Shown piece after piece: positions 20,303-42,315 of a stretch of DNA of 64,000 nt. Source of the stretch: Takakia lepidozioides (lineage: Eukaryota > Streptophyta > Takakiopsida > Takakiales > Takakiaceae). Within the stretch, counting starts at the first letter, position 1; each line of letters opens with the position of its first letter. The stretch spans positions 46,004,001-46,068,000 of the forward strand of contig CM060733.1 of NCBI GenBank assembly GCA_030704615.1. Direction: 5' to 3'. The notes beneath the pieces were generated by a model. That model did no database searches. It was not told the origin of the DNA and worked only from the letters and a program-made list of their open reading frames with translations. Position numbers and translations under genes: made by a program.

Positions 20303-21216
20303 ATGTCGAAGGTGCATTGGAAGGATTTGGGGAAGGCAATGTTGAAAGCGTATGCCGTCATTGGATTCTGCTGGTGGTGGAACGAAACATCGCCTCTGGG
20401 CTGGTGGAACTTGAAACCTCGCATTGGGGTCTCTCTCTCTCTCTCTCTCTCTCGCACAAAACACACACAGCATGCAGTACGGACGTCAAACGATGCACAA
20501 AATGCAAATTGATTCCATGTGTAATTTGGAGTGTGTTGCGTGCTACTTCTTTTTCCTCGTCCTTTTTCTCCCACTCGCACGGTGCCTGCCCTGTCATCTA
20601 TACAGTCACATCACTCTGAGAAGAGGGCGACAGTAGCAGTGCTATCTACTTAGCACGGCATCAGTGTCAGCCCTTAAAACATCTGTGGATTACCTGTAAG
20701 GACTTCTGGTTGCTGAGCTGCGATTGCCATGGGAATGTTTTATTAATGTCAGGGCACGGTATTGTTTGCAACCCCACAAATTGCTGGTTTCTGGCAATAC
20801 TATTCTTCGGAACCACATGTCACAAGGATTAGGATACATCATCTCTTAGTCTCCCTCTCTCCCCGGGGACCTGTGCCCTGTCTAGGCCCCTGGTGATCTC
20901 TGTAAACTGGCCGCGGTGGTCCCTGACATGCGTTTCTTTTGAGCAGGATTACAAAGAGATGGAGAAGTTGTATCAGCACAGAGTGTTTCCATATCCAGGT
21001 GACGAGGAGGCAGTCAAAAGGTTTATTGAAGAGGGTGGTGCATATGGTACTACCATTGGGCCCAGGGATGTGAGGAAGAAAGCAGGGGATGATTTTGTTG
21101 CACATCGGCAGAAGGAAACATTTCAAAGAGAAGCTGATAAGCTTTGGATTCGAATGCAGAATGAAGTTTTGCGGGAGTTCCATGAGCAAGGCTATACTGT
21201 GAATGAAGGCGAATGA
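20303..21216 (+). CDS. Small two-exon gene, 131-residue protein of unknown function
   Basis: Exon 1 (20303-20428) starts MSKVHWKDLGKAMLKAYAV, holds a short hydrophobic, tryptophan-rich segment (IGFCWWWNE, then LGWW) and stops at a GTCTCT donor. Exon 2 (20947-21216) follows a TTTGAGCAG acceptor and reads DYKEMEKLYQHRVFPYPGDE, then YGTTIGPRDV, FQREADKLWIRM and FHEQGYTVN before the stop. Both exons are phase-compatible (126 + 270 nt). The layout, one N-terminal membrane-like helix and a charged helical tail, resembles small accessory proteins of mitochondrial or chloroplast membranes. That is an inference; I do not recognise a named family. The donor is weak, so exon 1 is the less certain part. 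Confidence 0.6.
20430..20452 (+). repeat. (CT)n microsatellite
   Basis: An uninterrupted CT dinucleotide run just inside the intron of the small gene, directly after the proposed donor. Confidence 0.95.
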
Positions 21217-31785
<10,569 letters not shown>

Positions 31786-32338
31786 ATGGGTGTGACTAAC
31801 GTCATTCCTTAACTATCTCGAGCTGACCACCTTTCAAAATGCAGCGACTGTCTAGATGCTAGTGGTCAACTGAAAAGTGTCATGATTGTTCTGTTTGCCA
31901 GTGTTTGTCGCAATCTGAGTCTTTTGTCCCTCCAAGGTCAATGCAATGTCTGAAATTTCAGTAAAAGTTACTGGGAAGCGATAGATTCAGCTATTTTCCT
32001 GGTTTGTCAAGTTATCGGAAAAGGGATGGCAGACCTGGTTATTGGAGCACTGGTCCAATAACAGTACAACAAGGGTTGTTATACTAACACCTTATCCTTT
32101 TGCAGTCTGACACTATGTCAGCTATGAAGCTTGTGTAATGTGTTTATGATGGAAGATTTCACGGAAGTGACCAAAATGCTTACTCTATGCCGCAATCTCT
32201 CATGTTAGATCAACAAATCTTCCTATATTTTTGCCTAAAAGTTCGTTGTACATCTCTCTTTAGTTCTTTCCCACACTTTGTTTGTGTTGGCATCTTATGA
32301 AACATGTCTCTAATGGCTTCCTACCATTTCTGTCATTT
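31786..32338. other. Synthetase 3' UTR and spacer
   Basis: No coding family recognised. The region ends at the start of the tandem duplication. Confidence 0.4.
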
Positions 32339-33763
32339 GCACAACATCATGGAGAAAATAAGGATATAAGCCATACATGCACATGTTTGGCTGAATATTT
32401 CAGAATTGAGATCCACTTAGGTGACACATTCCCAAATGCCAGTGCCAGGACATTCTAACATTAGATCCATCCATCTAGGAGAAGAACTGACAAGCCGCCA
32501 CCGAAGACCTATAGGTAAAGCCAAAGTTGGATGAGGAACTAGAGATGGTGGTTGTTACCTCTGAGCGTGAGCAGAATCCAATTAAATCCAGTTAAGCTTG
32601 AGCAGATCGGAGAAGCAAAGCCTATATCTAGCAAAGCCTATATCCGTGGATAGGAAGGGGCATATTACCGCGGAGTTATTATATCATAAACCAATGATTT
32701 TGATAAGTGCAAATTGATAAGTCCCTTATCAACCGTTTAGGCATTTTTGCGCCTAATAATTATGCCTCTCATTTTATAATAATTGGACGTTATGGCGCAC
32801 GCGCGAGCTGACTGGTGGGCCCCGCGCACAGACGAGGGCCCCCCCCCCGGCTGCGCGCAGTCGCCCAGCCGCGCCCCCAGTCCGCCCGCCAGTCCGCTGC
32901 CCATGAGTCCGCCACCCCGCCAGTCCCCGCCAGTCCACCCAACAATCCGCCGTGCCCGTCTGCTGCCCCCAGTCCGCGCCGGCCGAAGGATCTGGATCGT
33001 CCATTCTAAGAAACCCATCCGCGTCATCCATGTTTAGGGCATGGAAAATCACAACATCCTACCACGAACTCGGCCACTCATTCTTGTTGTCTCGTTCTTG
33101 CGGCTCTTTGTTGTCGAATGTTGCGGAGTTGACTTTGCACGCACGCGGCTGTTCTTCTTGTTTAGGGTCGAATTTAATAACGATGAAAGGTGTACCTAAA
33201 CATGAGAGGGCTGGCGGGGCTCTACAGCCACCATCGTGCTTCCACTATTTTCGCCTTCGTTTTGTGCTAAAGTGGTTTTTTTTAGGACGATATGTGGAAA
33301 AATTGCATGCGTTTACGGTTTGTGGTGTGTGTGAGAGTCCGAGCTCCTTCGTATGGAGCAGGAAACCATTGATAACACGATAGCTTTTGTGCGTGTTAGC
33401 TTTTTGAGTCGCGGAGAGTCGCGTGAGTACCGAACCGTCGCCTCCGCAACACGTCCGGCGCGCTTTTCTTTGTACTTTGGTTTCTTTCCATTCTCTTTTC
33501 CGGTCTTCTCTGCTTTCTTATTCTTAGTCGCTCCATATCGGAGGCTGTCTGTCACTCATTGTCGCTGCATCTCTTGTCTGATTCTGCAACCATGGAGGAT
33601 GTTTGTAAAAAGAGTGGAGCGGGCTGGTTGCATTTTGTGCACAAGTCCAGGCTAAGGAGTGAAGGTACTGGTATTCACCTGAGGAGTATGATGCGAAAAT
33701 AGTCGAAGCATTCTTAGACCTCCGCGCAATCAAGCCTGCAGACTTCATGGAGCAGAAGGATAA
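32339..33763 (+). repeat. Tandem duplication, copy 1 (1,425 bp)
   Basis: Matches 33764-35189 essentially base for base. The only difference I noticed is in a T-run (TGGTTTTTTTTAGG here, TGGTTATTTTTTAGG in copy 2). The unit begins GCACAACATCATGG and ends CAGAAGGATAA. It includes a GC-rich proline-codon tract (about 32790-32990). Because the unit ends inside a coding frame, this copy's frame runs back into the start of copy 2. Confidence 0.93.
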
Positions 33764-35189
33764 GCACAACATCATGGAGAAAATAAGGATATAAGCCATA
33801 CATGCACATGTTTGGCTGAATATTTCAGAATTGAGATCCACTTAGGTGACACATTCCCAAATGCCAGTGCCAGGACATTCTAACATTAGATCCATCCATC
33901 TAGGAGAAGAACTGACAAGCCGCCACCGAAGACCTATAGGTAAAGCCAAAGTTGGATGAGGAACTAGAGATGGTGGTTGTTACCTCTGAGCGTGAGCAGA
34001 ATCCAATTAAATCCAGTTAAGCTTGAGCAGATCGGAGAAGCAAAGCCTATATCTAGCAAAGCCTATATCCGTGGATAGGAAGGGGCATATTACCGCGGAG
34101 TTATTATATCATAAACCAATGATTTTGATAAGTGCAAATTGATAAGTCCCTTATCAACCGTTTAGGCATTTTTGCGCCTAATAATTATGCCTCTCATTTT
34201 ATAATAATTGGACGTTATGGCGCACGCGCGAGCTGACTGGTGGGCCCCGCGCACAGACGAGGGCCCCCCCCCCGGCTGCGCGCAGTCGCCCAGCCGCGCC
34301 CCCAGTCCGCCCGCCAGTCCGCTGCCCATGAGTCCGCCACCCCGCCAGTCCCCGCCAGTCCACCCAACAATCCGCCGTGCCCGTCTGCTGCCCCCAGTCC
34401 GCGCCGGCCGAAGGATCTGGATCGTCCATTCTAAGAAACCCATCCGCGTCATCCATGTTTAGGGCATGGAAAATCACAACATCCTACCACGAACTCGGCC
34501 ACTCATTCTTGTTGTCTCGTTCTTGCGGCTCTTTGTTGTCGAATGTTGCGGAGTTGACTTTGCACGCACGCGGCTGTTCTTCTTGTTTAGGGTCGAATTT
34601 AATAACGATGAAAGGTGTACCTAAACATGAGAGGGCTGGCGGGGCTCTACAGCCACCATCGTGCTTCCACTATTTTCGCCTTCGTTTTGTGCTAAAGTGG
34701 TTATTTTTTAGGACGATATGTGGAAAAATTGCATGCGTTTACGGTTTGTGGTGTGTGTGAGAGTCCGAGCTCCTTCGTATGGAGCAGGAAACCATTGATA
34801 ACACGATAGCTTTTGTGCGTGTTAGCTTTTTGAGTCGCGGAGAGTCGCGTGAGTACCGAACCGTCGCCTCCGCAACACGTCCGGCGCGCTTTTCTTTGTA
34901 CTTTGGTTTCTTTCCATTCTCTTTTCCGGTCTTCTCTGCTTTCTTATTCTTAGTCGCTCCATATCGGAGGCTGTCTGTCACTCATTGTCGCTGCATCTCT
35001 TGTCTGATTCTGCAACCATGGAGGATGTTTGTAAAAAGAGTGGAGCGGGCTGGTTGCATTTTGTGCACAAGTCCAGGCTAAGGAGTGAAGGTACTGGTAT
35101 TCACCTGAGGAGTATGATGCGAAAATAGTCGAAGCATTCTTAGACCTCCGCGCAATCAAGCCTGCAGACTTCATGGAGCAGAAGGATAA
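33764..35189 (+). repeat. Tandem duplication, copy 2 (about 1,426 bp)
   Basis: Second copy of the unit described for 32339-33763. Here the sequence continues past the unit end into the unknown cysteine-rich coding region, so copy 2 carries the apparently original right junction. Confidence 0.93.
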
Positions 35190-36616
35190 GCTCCACTGTC
35201 CCTTCTGTAAGGAAATTATCAAGGTCAAAGTGCAGGTAAATCACCATTGTGCTGACACGGGTTGCAAAAACAAGCGCCATATCCCACCTGGCTTCAAGCC
35301 ATGGCCAATTCAAAGTTCAATGAGGGTGGTTCATGCGGCCATCTCCAGACTCCGCGGCGCAAACCCAAAGGCCCGCACTTTGGCGGAAGTGCGCGCACGG
35401 TATGGGGTGGGTTCTACTGTTTTAATGCAAGATGTGCAAGACCTGACATCGCCATCACCTGTGGCTCCCAAAAAAAGAAACTTAGTGATGGGGCCCAAAA
35501 GAAGGAAAGAGAAAAGGCTGCAAGGTCCACTCGGGAGGCCAGGGCAAGATCTCAACAGCAGACTCGCCCCCAAGGCAGTTGGGAAGGGTCACGGGCTATG
35601 CCAGGGAGACGGTCTACGTAGCAGACGCAGACCATCAGTAGTTCAAGTGAGAGTCAGTCTGTTGAGCCGTCTGCAGACATCATCCGGAATGATGAATTCG
35701 CAGGTTTGGGAGGGGTTTCATCTCCCGTCGACATTGTCTTGCCTGACCAGTCGAGGGCCCATATGGACGAAGTCCAGTCAAAAGAGACTAGCAGTGGAGT
35801 TTGTCTTGGCACATTGCGCCTGATACCTTTTGGGCTTCTCCCATCGGTGTGCCCACCAGTGGACAATTCCAGAGTTCTTCCGTTTTTTCTACAATTTCGC
35901 CCAGTCCGGACAACTCAGCAGAACCATTAGAGCAGCGGAGGAAAATTGGTTGAGCTCCCTTGAAGATGAGGTGGACATCTGTGTCGACAACGACGACGAG
36001 GTAATACCCAATCTGTCCCCACAGTTGGTAGTCTACTTGCTCGGTCTGCTACATCAGTCTGCTTGTGGACTTGTTGGTTAGTCCCATGAGTTTGCTCGTC
36101 TTGCTTCCTGAGTCCAGTAGTACAGTCCCCTCCTGCAGTCCATTGTAGGTGCGCAAATGTCTGTTGTCATAGAGTCTGCTGGTTCAGTCTACTATACGTG
36201 CGCAGGTGTCTCTTGCCATTGAGTCTGTTGGAGTCCACTCGTTCATTTATTCTGTGCCACGATGCTGGTGAGTCTGCTGGTGAGTCTGATGTTGAGTTTT
36301 TGGGTTTTCTGTCATATACCAGAATGAACGAGCCAGTATTCGGGAGGCCATGTGTGCTTGGCGGACGGTGAGCTCCAACCCTCCTTTAGCAGTGAATGCG
36401 GTGCGCTGGGAAGTGGAGCAGGTGCGGGAGTACATATTGTTCAAGTACCCTGGCTTAGCAGATGCCATAGCAGCACTGGACTCTGTTAACAAAGCACGCG
36501 CCAACTTTCCGGTCAACACCATACTGACTGCAGACTTGGTGGACACAGGACCCACCCAATCTGGCATCCAGCAGACTTTTGCCCACCAGACTCTTTCCCA
36601 ACATACTCCCATCTAG
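35018..36616 (+). other. Unknown cysteine-rich gene or element, exon-like pieces
   Basis: A start MEDVCKKSGAGWLHF (35018), then after a one-base frame slip YWYSPEEYDAKIVEAFLDL, DFMEQKDKLHCPFCKEIIK and a possible donor after KVKVQ (about 35236). In another frame at 35297-35620: MANSKFNEGGSCGHLQTP, FYCFNARCARPDIAITCG, and a basic Lys/Arg/Gln-rich tail. At 36316-36616: AMCAWRTVSSNPP, VRWEVEQVREYILFKYPG. The CPFC, HHC and YCFNARC cysteines suggest zinc binding. I do not recognise the family. It could be a decayed host gene or a transposon accessory protein. The frame slip is present in both duplicated copies. Confidence 0.35.
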
Positions 36617-36829
36617 GAGGTTAGCTATTTCATGAGCATGAGCGGCATGAGCGGAGTAGCAAAACAATCGGCTTTCATGAGCAGAAGTACAAATTTCGAA
36701 AATAAAAAACATTATAAAACATTAATTTAATGGAATGTGTCAGAAAAAACAAATATATTATTCGGCACCTTGAAGGGGAAATTGTAGTTTTGAGAGTTGT
36801 GCTCATGATATTTCGTCTTCCGCTCATGC
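36617..36829. other. Short AT-rich spacer
   Basis: Contains a small run of GAGCATGAGCGG repeats near 36630-36655. Nothing else is seen. Confidence 0.35.
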
Positions 36830-37170
36830 CAATTCCCAGCGACATGTGCAAAAATGGCGCCGAATTTCGCGGTAATAGGGTCCGTAACCGGAAAGAATCG
36901 CGACGTATTTCGCGGTAATAGGTCTCTCTGGCGAAAAATGGTGCCGGATTCCGCGGCTATAGGTCCCCTCAAGACAGGTGTATAAGCCCAAAATTTGGAA
37001 ATGTGGCGCCGAATTTCGGTACATGGTGCCGGGGATTGCACAGATGTTGGGCAATTCTGGCCATGTAACAGGAAATTCGGCGCCATTTTTCCAGACACAG
37101 GGGTACCAGTGCATGTTGGGACTTAGCTAGTTTTCGGCCCAAAATAGAGAAATTCGGCGCCATTTTTCCA
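36830..37170. repeat. Left array of GGCGCCGAATTTC motifs flanking the SWIM transposase
   Basis: The core GGCGCCGAATTTC (or its reverse complement GAAATTCGGCGCC) occurs at about 36856, 37008, 37075 and 37153. Degenerate versions lie between, for example CGCGGTAATAGG twice and CGCGGCTATAGG once. The same core builds the array on the other side of the transposase at 41.2-42.3 kb. Confidence 0.7.
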
Positions 37171-37326
37171 GAAATGGCCCCACAACTACTTCTGTTGGAT
37201 CTCAGTTTGAATGGAATATTGCCTCATTCCAGGAGTTTTGGGGTGCATTTCATTACACTGCAAAAAAAAATCTGATACATGAAAATGCAATTGAAAATAT
37301 CCATATGGAGGATTCCCTTTGCCCCA

Positions 37327-40300
37327 TCAATGACTTCTGGAATCCCTAAGGAGGAGTTTGTGCAGCTCGTTCACGCTCAACGCCGGTGCATGAATAAAGT
37401 CATCAATAGTCACGTTCATCCTCAACCTCTTTAGGTAAATGTAATACAGATGCTTGCACGGATAATACTTTGAACCCTTCTTTGCTTCCATCAACGAGAA
37501 GTCCGTACAATTGCAAGTCGGCTCCACTCCAATCATAATTGTGTATACATCGTCGCGTACAGCCGAGCCGGCCGTTGCCATCCGATAAACACGCCCAAGG
37601 CCGGGTGGAGGTACGTCCACGGAGCTCTGAATAGTGCAAGCCATCCCAAGAGCATTGGCAATCCGAGTCTCATTCAACTTGTTGGGAGGGTGTCGTTTCT
37701 TCACTCTTCCGAATCGCATTGTGGGATGTGCAGAATTGTCCAATCCGTCTCTACTGGACCGAGCAGTCTGCAATGGTTGGGTCTAAGGAACTGGAAATGC
37801 GTGGACCGGGACGTCTGTGCGTTGCACCATTCGAAATCCTGCTGCAGATAGAGCATCCGCCTCATTCTGAGAGAGGCTGCAACCCGGTGCAATAGGCCAG
37901 ACGCCCGGAGGCTCCGGCATTCCCTGAATCCCGTACTTGGGCTTGCCAAATACACAGGTCATTATGTCGTGCCTACAGAACCAAAACGTCTGCGTTGTGG
38001 CGTAAGCAAATGTGGGAGTCAAAAATCTACCGCTGAAACAAGGTGCAGGTACAGCACCGTGTAGGTTCCTCCGAATCATCTCACCACAGCGTGCTCTCGT
38101 ATCCACCCGAATGGCGCAGCACTTCCCTCGAAATGCCGGCAATGTCCTTGCAATTCTCCACTGTGACTCCGACACTCTTGTCTCCACAATGGGTATGTTG
38201 TATTGCGTTACTACAGATGGCTCGTTATGTTCCTCGGGCACGTGCCCTTTGCTCAAAGGAGATGACGATCTTGAACGTGCAGGACTTGCGGTGCTCGACG
38301 AGACCTCCTCGGGCAACATCACAGGACCACGAGGGAGCGTGCGAATATTCTTGTCAGCTCGCCATGAATCCTCTTCCCCGCCAGGTGCCTCGTCACGTCT
38401 TCGTCTCACTGGACGGGTATGAACATCTCCTTCCAAATGTTGGCCTCTTCGAAGCAATGGCGTGTCCCGAAGGCCCTCTCGCAAGGCCGCCGCCCACTTC
38501 CGAGGATTCTTCGATCTGGAGGCAGTCCGCATCAGCATTTCCTGCCTGTCCGGCCCCAAGCCCCACTGTTTCCCTTTCAAGAACTCGTTGTATCTGCATT
38601 GCTGCATAATTGACCTCACAATGTCCTCCGTTGTGGCAGTGAGGATGTCCACCAGATGCGCCGCAGAGGAGGCACACCAGGAAGAATGCACTGATTCGGC
38701 CATGTTTGTCGTGTGCATGTCGGTGTCGGAGTCGAGACACATTTCCTGCACAAGCACATGTTGAGGTTACAAGCAAGTTACAAATAATGCCAAGAATAAT
38801 ATTCAACGGGACGCGAATTCATGCAACTCACCTCCCGCATATAGTCGCCGAACTGGAGGAAACAATAATGCCACCATGCTAGCCAACTGACCATTGCTCC
38901 CTCGTCTGATTTCCTTACAGCACCTGTTGATGTCCACCAAGCCCATATACATGCAAACTGTGTCTCTGCATCATCCAAGGTGGGAGCGCGCTTCCACGCA
39001 AGACACATGGAACGGTGCTCCTCTCTGAAATCTGGCGCCACGAGCCTGGTTGTGTACTGCGAAAGGCTCTGCAGAAAATGGAACCCACAAGATCTCTCCT
39101 TGCCTTCCATGGGAACATTGGGGTCTTGCCCGTACACCCTTCGGATGGCAGCCCAATTTGCTTGTGCGTTGTCCGCCATGAAACCACGGAAATTGGGAGG
39201 GGGCAATCCCGCCTTGGCCATCTGTTCGTTTATTCCCTGCCAAAGAAGCATCTCCGATTGTGTGTTCTCTCCTTTCATCTCACAAATAGCAATTGTCATT
39301 AGCATCCTGCAGTGGGTGTCGTAGACATGTGCACCCATTGTCACCCACTGGTGATTTGTAATTCGCTTGATATGGTCGAACATGACCCAACTGTTTGACA
39401 AGTCCCCACTCGTCATCCTGTCGACCAGTTCGACGCCGCTGCCAGGTCCACACGTGGACATTTTGAATACGAAACAACGATCTGCCTCAGTCCCTTGTCC
39501 TGGAAACCTACTTCCATGAATGTAGTCATATCCACATCGTCGCTTCACCTCCAGAATGGAGTGCATATCCGAGCCATGCCCAATTTTCTGTTTGCATGAG
39601 ACAATGTGCTTTCGGACATTCGGTGAACATACGTGGGACACCGACTCCAGCAATGCCTCCATTTCCTTCTCATCGAGAGGAACTCTATCGGAGCCGTCTT
39701 CCGACATAATTTTGGCCAAGGCCATCTTATGGGCGGCTTGGAGTTGTATCTGTTTGGGTTTGGCACCCGGTCTCAACTTAACCTCCTCCTGAACGAGCTC
39801 CTCTGCCTTGTGGGCAGCCTCCCGCGAGTTCCCCCTCGCCAATTTGTGACAATGGGAACCAACGTGTATGCAAACTCGGGTGAGGTCAGGGAAACGGTGC
39901 AACACATAGAACTGCTTGGCATTACAAACAGACATGCAGTGTGGTGGTTCTTTGCAATGCGCACACTTAAATATGGAGTTCGGAACCTTCTCCTGAGCAC
40001 GAAATGGTTGATGAGTTGTGCCTGTCCAATCGGTCTCGTTCCTGTGACCTCTGGATTTAAAATGGAAGCAAGTTGGGGAGAAACACCGCAACGCGCCCTC
40101 ACAAATAACGTAGCGCACCCGCACACCATCGAGCATCTTCATGCTGGTGGTTTTGGTGACGCACCAAGGATGACCATCATGTTTTCTATCCAAATCTGTC
40201 AACATTCCGGACGCCCTCGAGTAGTCCGTCCAAGGAGGGAACTCAAAGAAGATATTACCGTCGACGTCTGCGGGAAGGCATGTAACCGATTTAATTGCGA

Positions 40301-40961
40301 ACTTGTTGTAGTCCAGCCCGGCCAGCTCCGAGCGGTGTCCCTCCATGTGAAGCCCTCGCAGAATTTCAAGAATAGATCGAACTGCGGTGCTCGTGTTGGG
40401 AATATGACTCCCTCGTCCACTGACGTCCATTGAGGACTTGCCTGATCTCCAGGACGACCTCGGAACTTCCATGACCTCATCTGAGTCGGACAGGTTGAGA
40501 ACAACCCGGTTCTTGCTCGTCTTCATGGATGGGTTCGGCTCTGGATTTACTTCGTTGCGGACTTCTCTCTTTGAGGTAGCCACTCTCTGATTCGCGGATT
40601 GTTTCGTGGAAGGCGCTAGGATAGAAGGTGCATTTGGCGGGCAAATGAAGTCCCCAACAGCCCTGTATATGACGTTGTCCGATGGTGGAACTCGCCATTC
40701 CCTGCCATCGCCGAAATCATCGTGGAGCACAACAATACTCTCGACAACAACGCCGTTTGAGTCCTTCCTTTCCTCCTCCAAAAAAACCGACCCCGGTTTC
40801 AGGTGGTATCGAACGCACAGATATTTCTCCATCACCCGGCAGATGTCCCCTTTGCACGGAAATGAAGCTCTATGCTCGTGAGGAGGGCAGTACACTGTAG
40901 CGCTCGGGTTTTCCGCCATGGGAGATGTGCACACAAGACTCCCAGGATGGCGTGCGGGCAA
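37327..40961 (-). mobile_element. MULE-like transposase with C-terminal SWIM zinc finger, nearly intact
   Basis: Minus strand. Exon 1 (40961 or 40919 to 38832) ends at GAG|GTGAGT. Exon 2 begins at 38745 after TGCAG and stays in frame to 37327 except for one TAG at 37783-37785. Exon 1 holds a Zn-like CAHCKEPPHCMSVC (about residue 333) and the block GYDYIHGSRFPGQG. It then carries candidate catalytic Asp in SWVMFDHIKR (529) and in GFMADNAQANW (597), and CGFHFLQSL. Exon 2 begins CLDSDTDMHTTNMAES, the N-x-A-E-S block typical near the end of MULE catalytic cores. After a Ser/Arg-rich linker comes CNCTDF...YYPCKHLYY, a SWIM finger (C-x-C...C-x-H). The TAG lies just before a good acceptor (CCATTGCAG), so it may be intronic. 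A relative lies at 57.8-60.3 kb. Confidence 0.8.
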
Positions 40962-41189
40962 GCTCCCTGGTAGAAGGGGGATGCAGCGATGGGAAGGAAT
41001 GCGGTGCCGATTTGTCCGAGCGATGAAGCCTGATCCAAATCCAGGGAGCCAACTATCTCAAAAATCCACAGTCAGAGTGTTAATGAACCTAGTCTCTGGA
41101 ATGCGGCCCCTGGTCTTTGCGCAATAACTGCCAACGGTATGCAGTCAGAAAGTGGGGGGCCGTCCGGATGATGTCGGCTGAAGGGGAGA

Positions 41190-42315
41190 AGCCGGCACCG
41201 TGCCGTCACATTACTACCCCCGGATGAAAATTCGGCACCGAATATCCAACAGGGGCCGCACGTATGAAGTCGCCTCGGGCAGAGAGGCCGGAACCTGTCC
41301 GACAGAGAACAACCCCCGGATGGAAATTCAGCGCCGAATTTCCATTCGGATCCTCCCAAAGGAAGTCGTGTCGGGGGGTCAGGCCGAAAACTGACCGACA
41401 TAATTTCCATCCGAGGCCGTTCGGATGCAGTCGGCTCGGGGGAAAGGCCGCCACCTGGCCCTTACATTACAACCCCCGGACGGAAATTTGGCACCGAATA
41501 TCCAACAGGGGAAGCCCGGATGAAGTCGCCTCGGGCGTAGAGGCCGACGCGTGTTCCACAGAGAGCATCCCCTGGATGGAGATTCGGCGCCGAATTTCCA
41601 TCCGGGCCCCCCCAAACGAAGTCATGTCGGGGGGGCAGGCCGAAAACTGGCCGACATAAAAACCTTCCCAGATGGGAAAACGGCGCTGAATTTCCATCCG
41701 GGGCTGTTCGGATGCAGTCGGGGAGGGGGGAGAGGCCGGCACCTGGCCATCACATTTCAACCCCCGGACGGAAATTCGGCACCGAATATCCAACAGGGGA
41801 CACCCGGACGAAGTCGCCTCGGGCAGAGAGGCCGGCACTTGTCCGACAGAGACCATCCCCCGGATGGAAATTCGGCGCCGAATTTCCATCCGGGCCCCCT
41901 CAAAGGAAGTCCGGTCGGGTGGTGAGGCCCAAAACTGGACGATATAAAAACCTCCCAGGATGGAAAAACGGCGCCGAAGTTCCGTGCGGGGCGGTTCGGA
42001 TGCAGTCGGGGAGGGGGGAGAGGCCGACACCTGGCCATCACATTTCAACCCCCGGACGGAAATTCGGCACCGAATATCCAACAGGGGACGCCCGGACGAA
42101 GTCGCCTTGGGCGTAGAGGCCGGCACCTGTCCAACAGAGACCATCCCCCGGATGGAAATTCGGCGCCGAATTTCCATCCGGGCCCCCTCAAAGGAAGTCC
42201 GGTCGGGTGGTGAGGCCCAAAACTGGACGATATAAAAACCTCCCATGATGGAAAAACGGCGCCGAATTTCCGTCCGATGCCGTTCGGATTTCCCTCTAGC
42301 AGTCAAGGATTCCAT
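41190..42315. repeat. Higher-order palindromic satellite: 288-bp units of three 96-bp monomers
   Basis: The marker GGCACCGAATATCCAACAGG recurs at about 41232, 41488, 41777 and 42065. Spacings are about 256, 288 and 288 bp. Within each unit three related monomers of about 95-98 bp follow each other: one with GGCACCGAATATCC; one with the 30-bp perfect palindrome around GGATGGAAATTCGGC/GCCGAATTTCCATCC; one with GGAAAAACGGCGCCGAA. All share ...GAAGTCG...GAGGCCG.CACCTG. A 282-codon minus ORF here is a by-product of the unit length being divisible by 3. Confidence 0.88.

Noticed and set aside
32783-33037. Proline/serine-rich ORFs in the duplicated GC-rich tract
   Set aside because: All frames on both strands are open because of composition. 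Codon content reflects GC-rich low complexity only.
39633-40433. 266-codon + strand ORF
   Set aside because: Complement of the SWIM transposase exon; the minus reading carries the conserved motifs.
41467-42315. 282-codon minus-strand ORF
   Set aside because: It lies wholly in the 288-bp palindromic repeat. The unit length is divisible by three, so the frame stays open by arithmetic; the protein is just a repeat translation.
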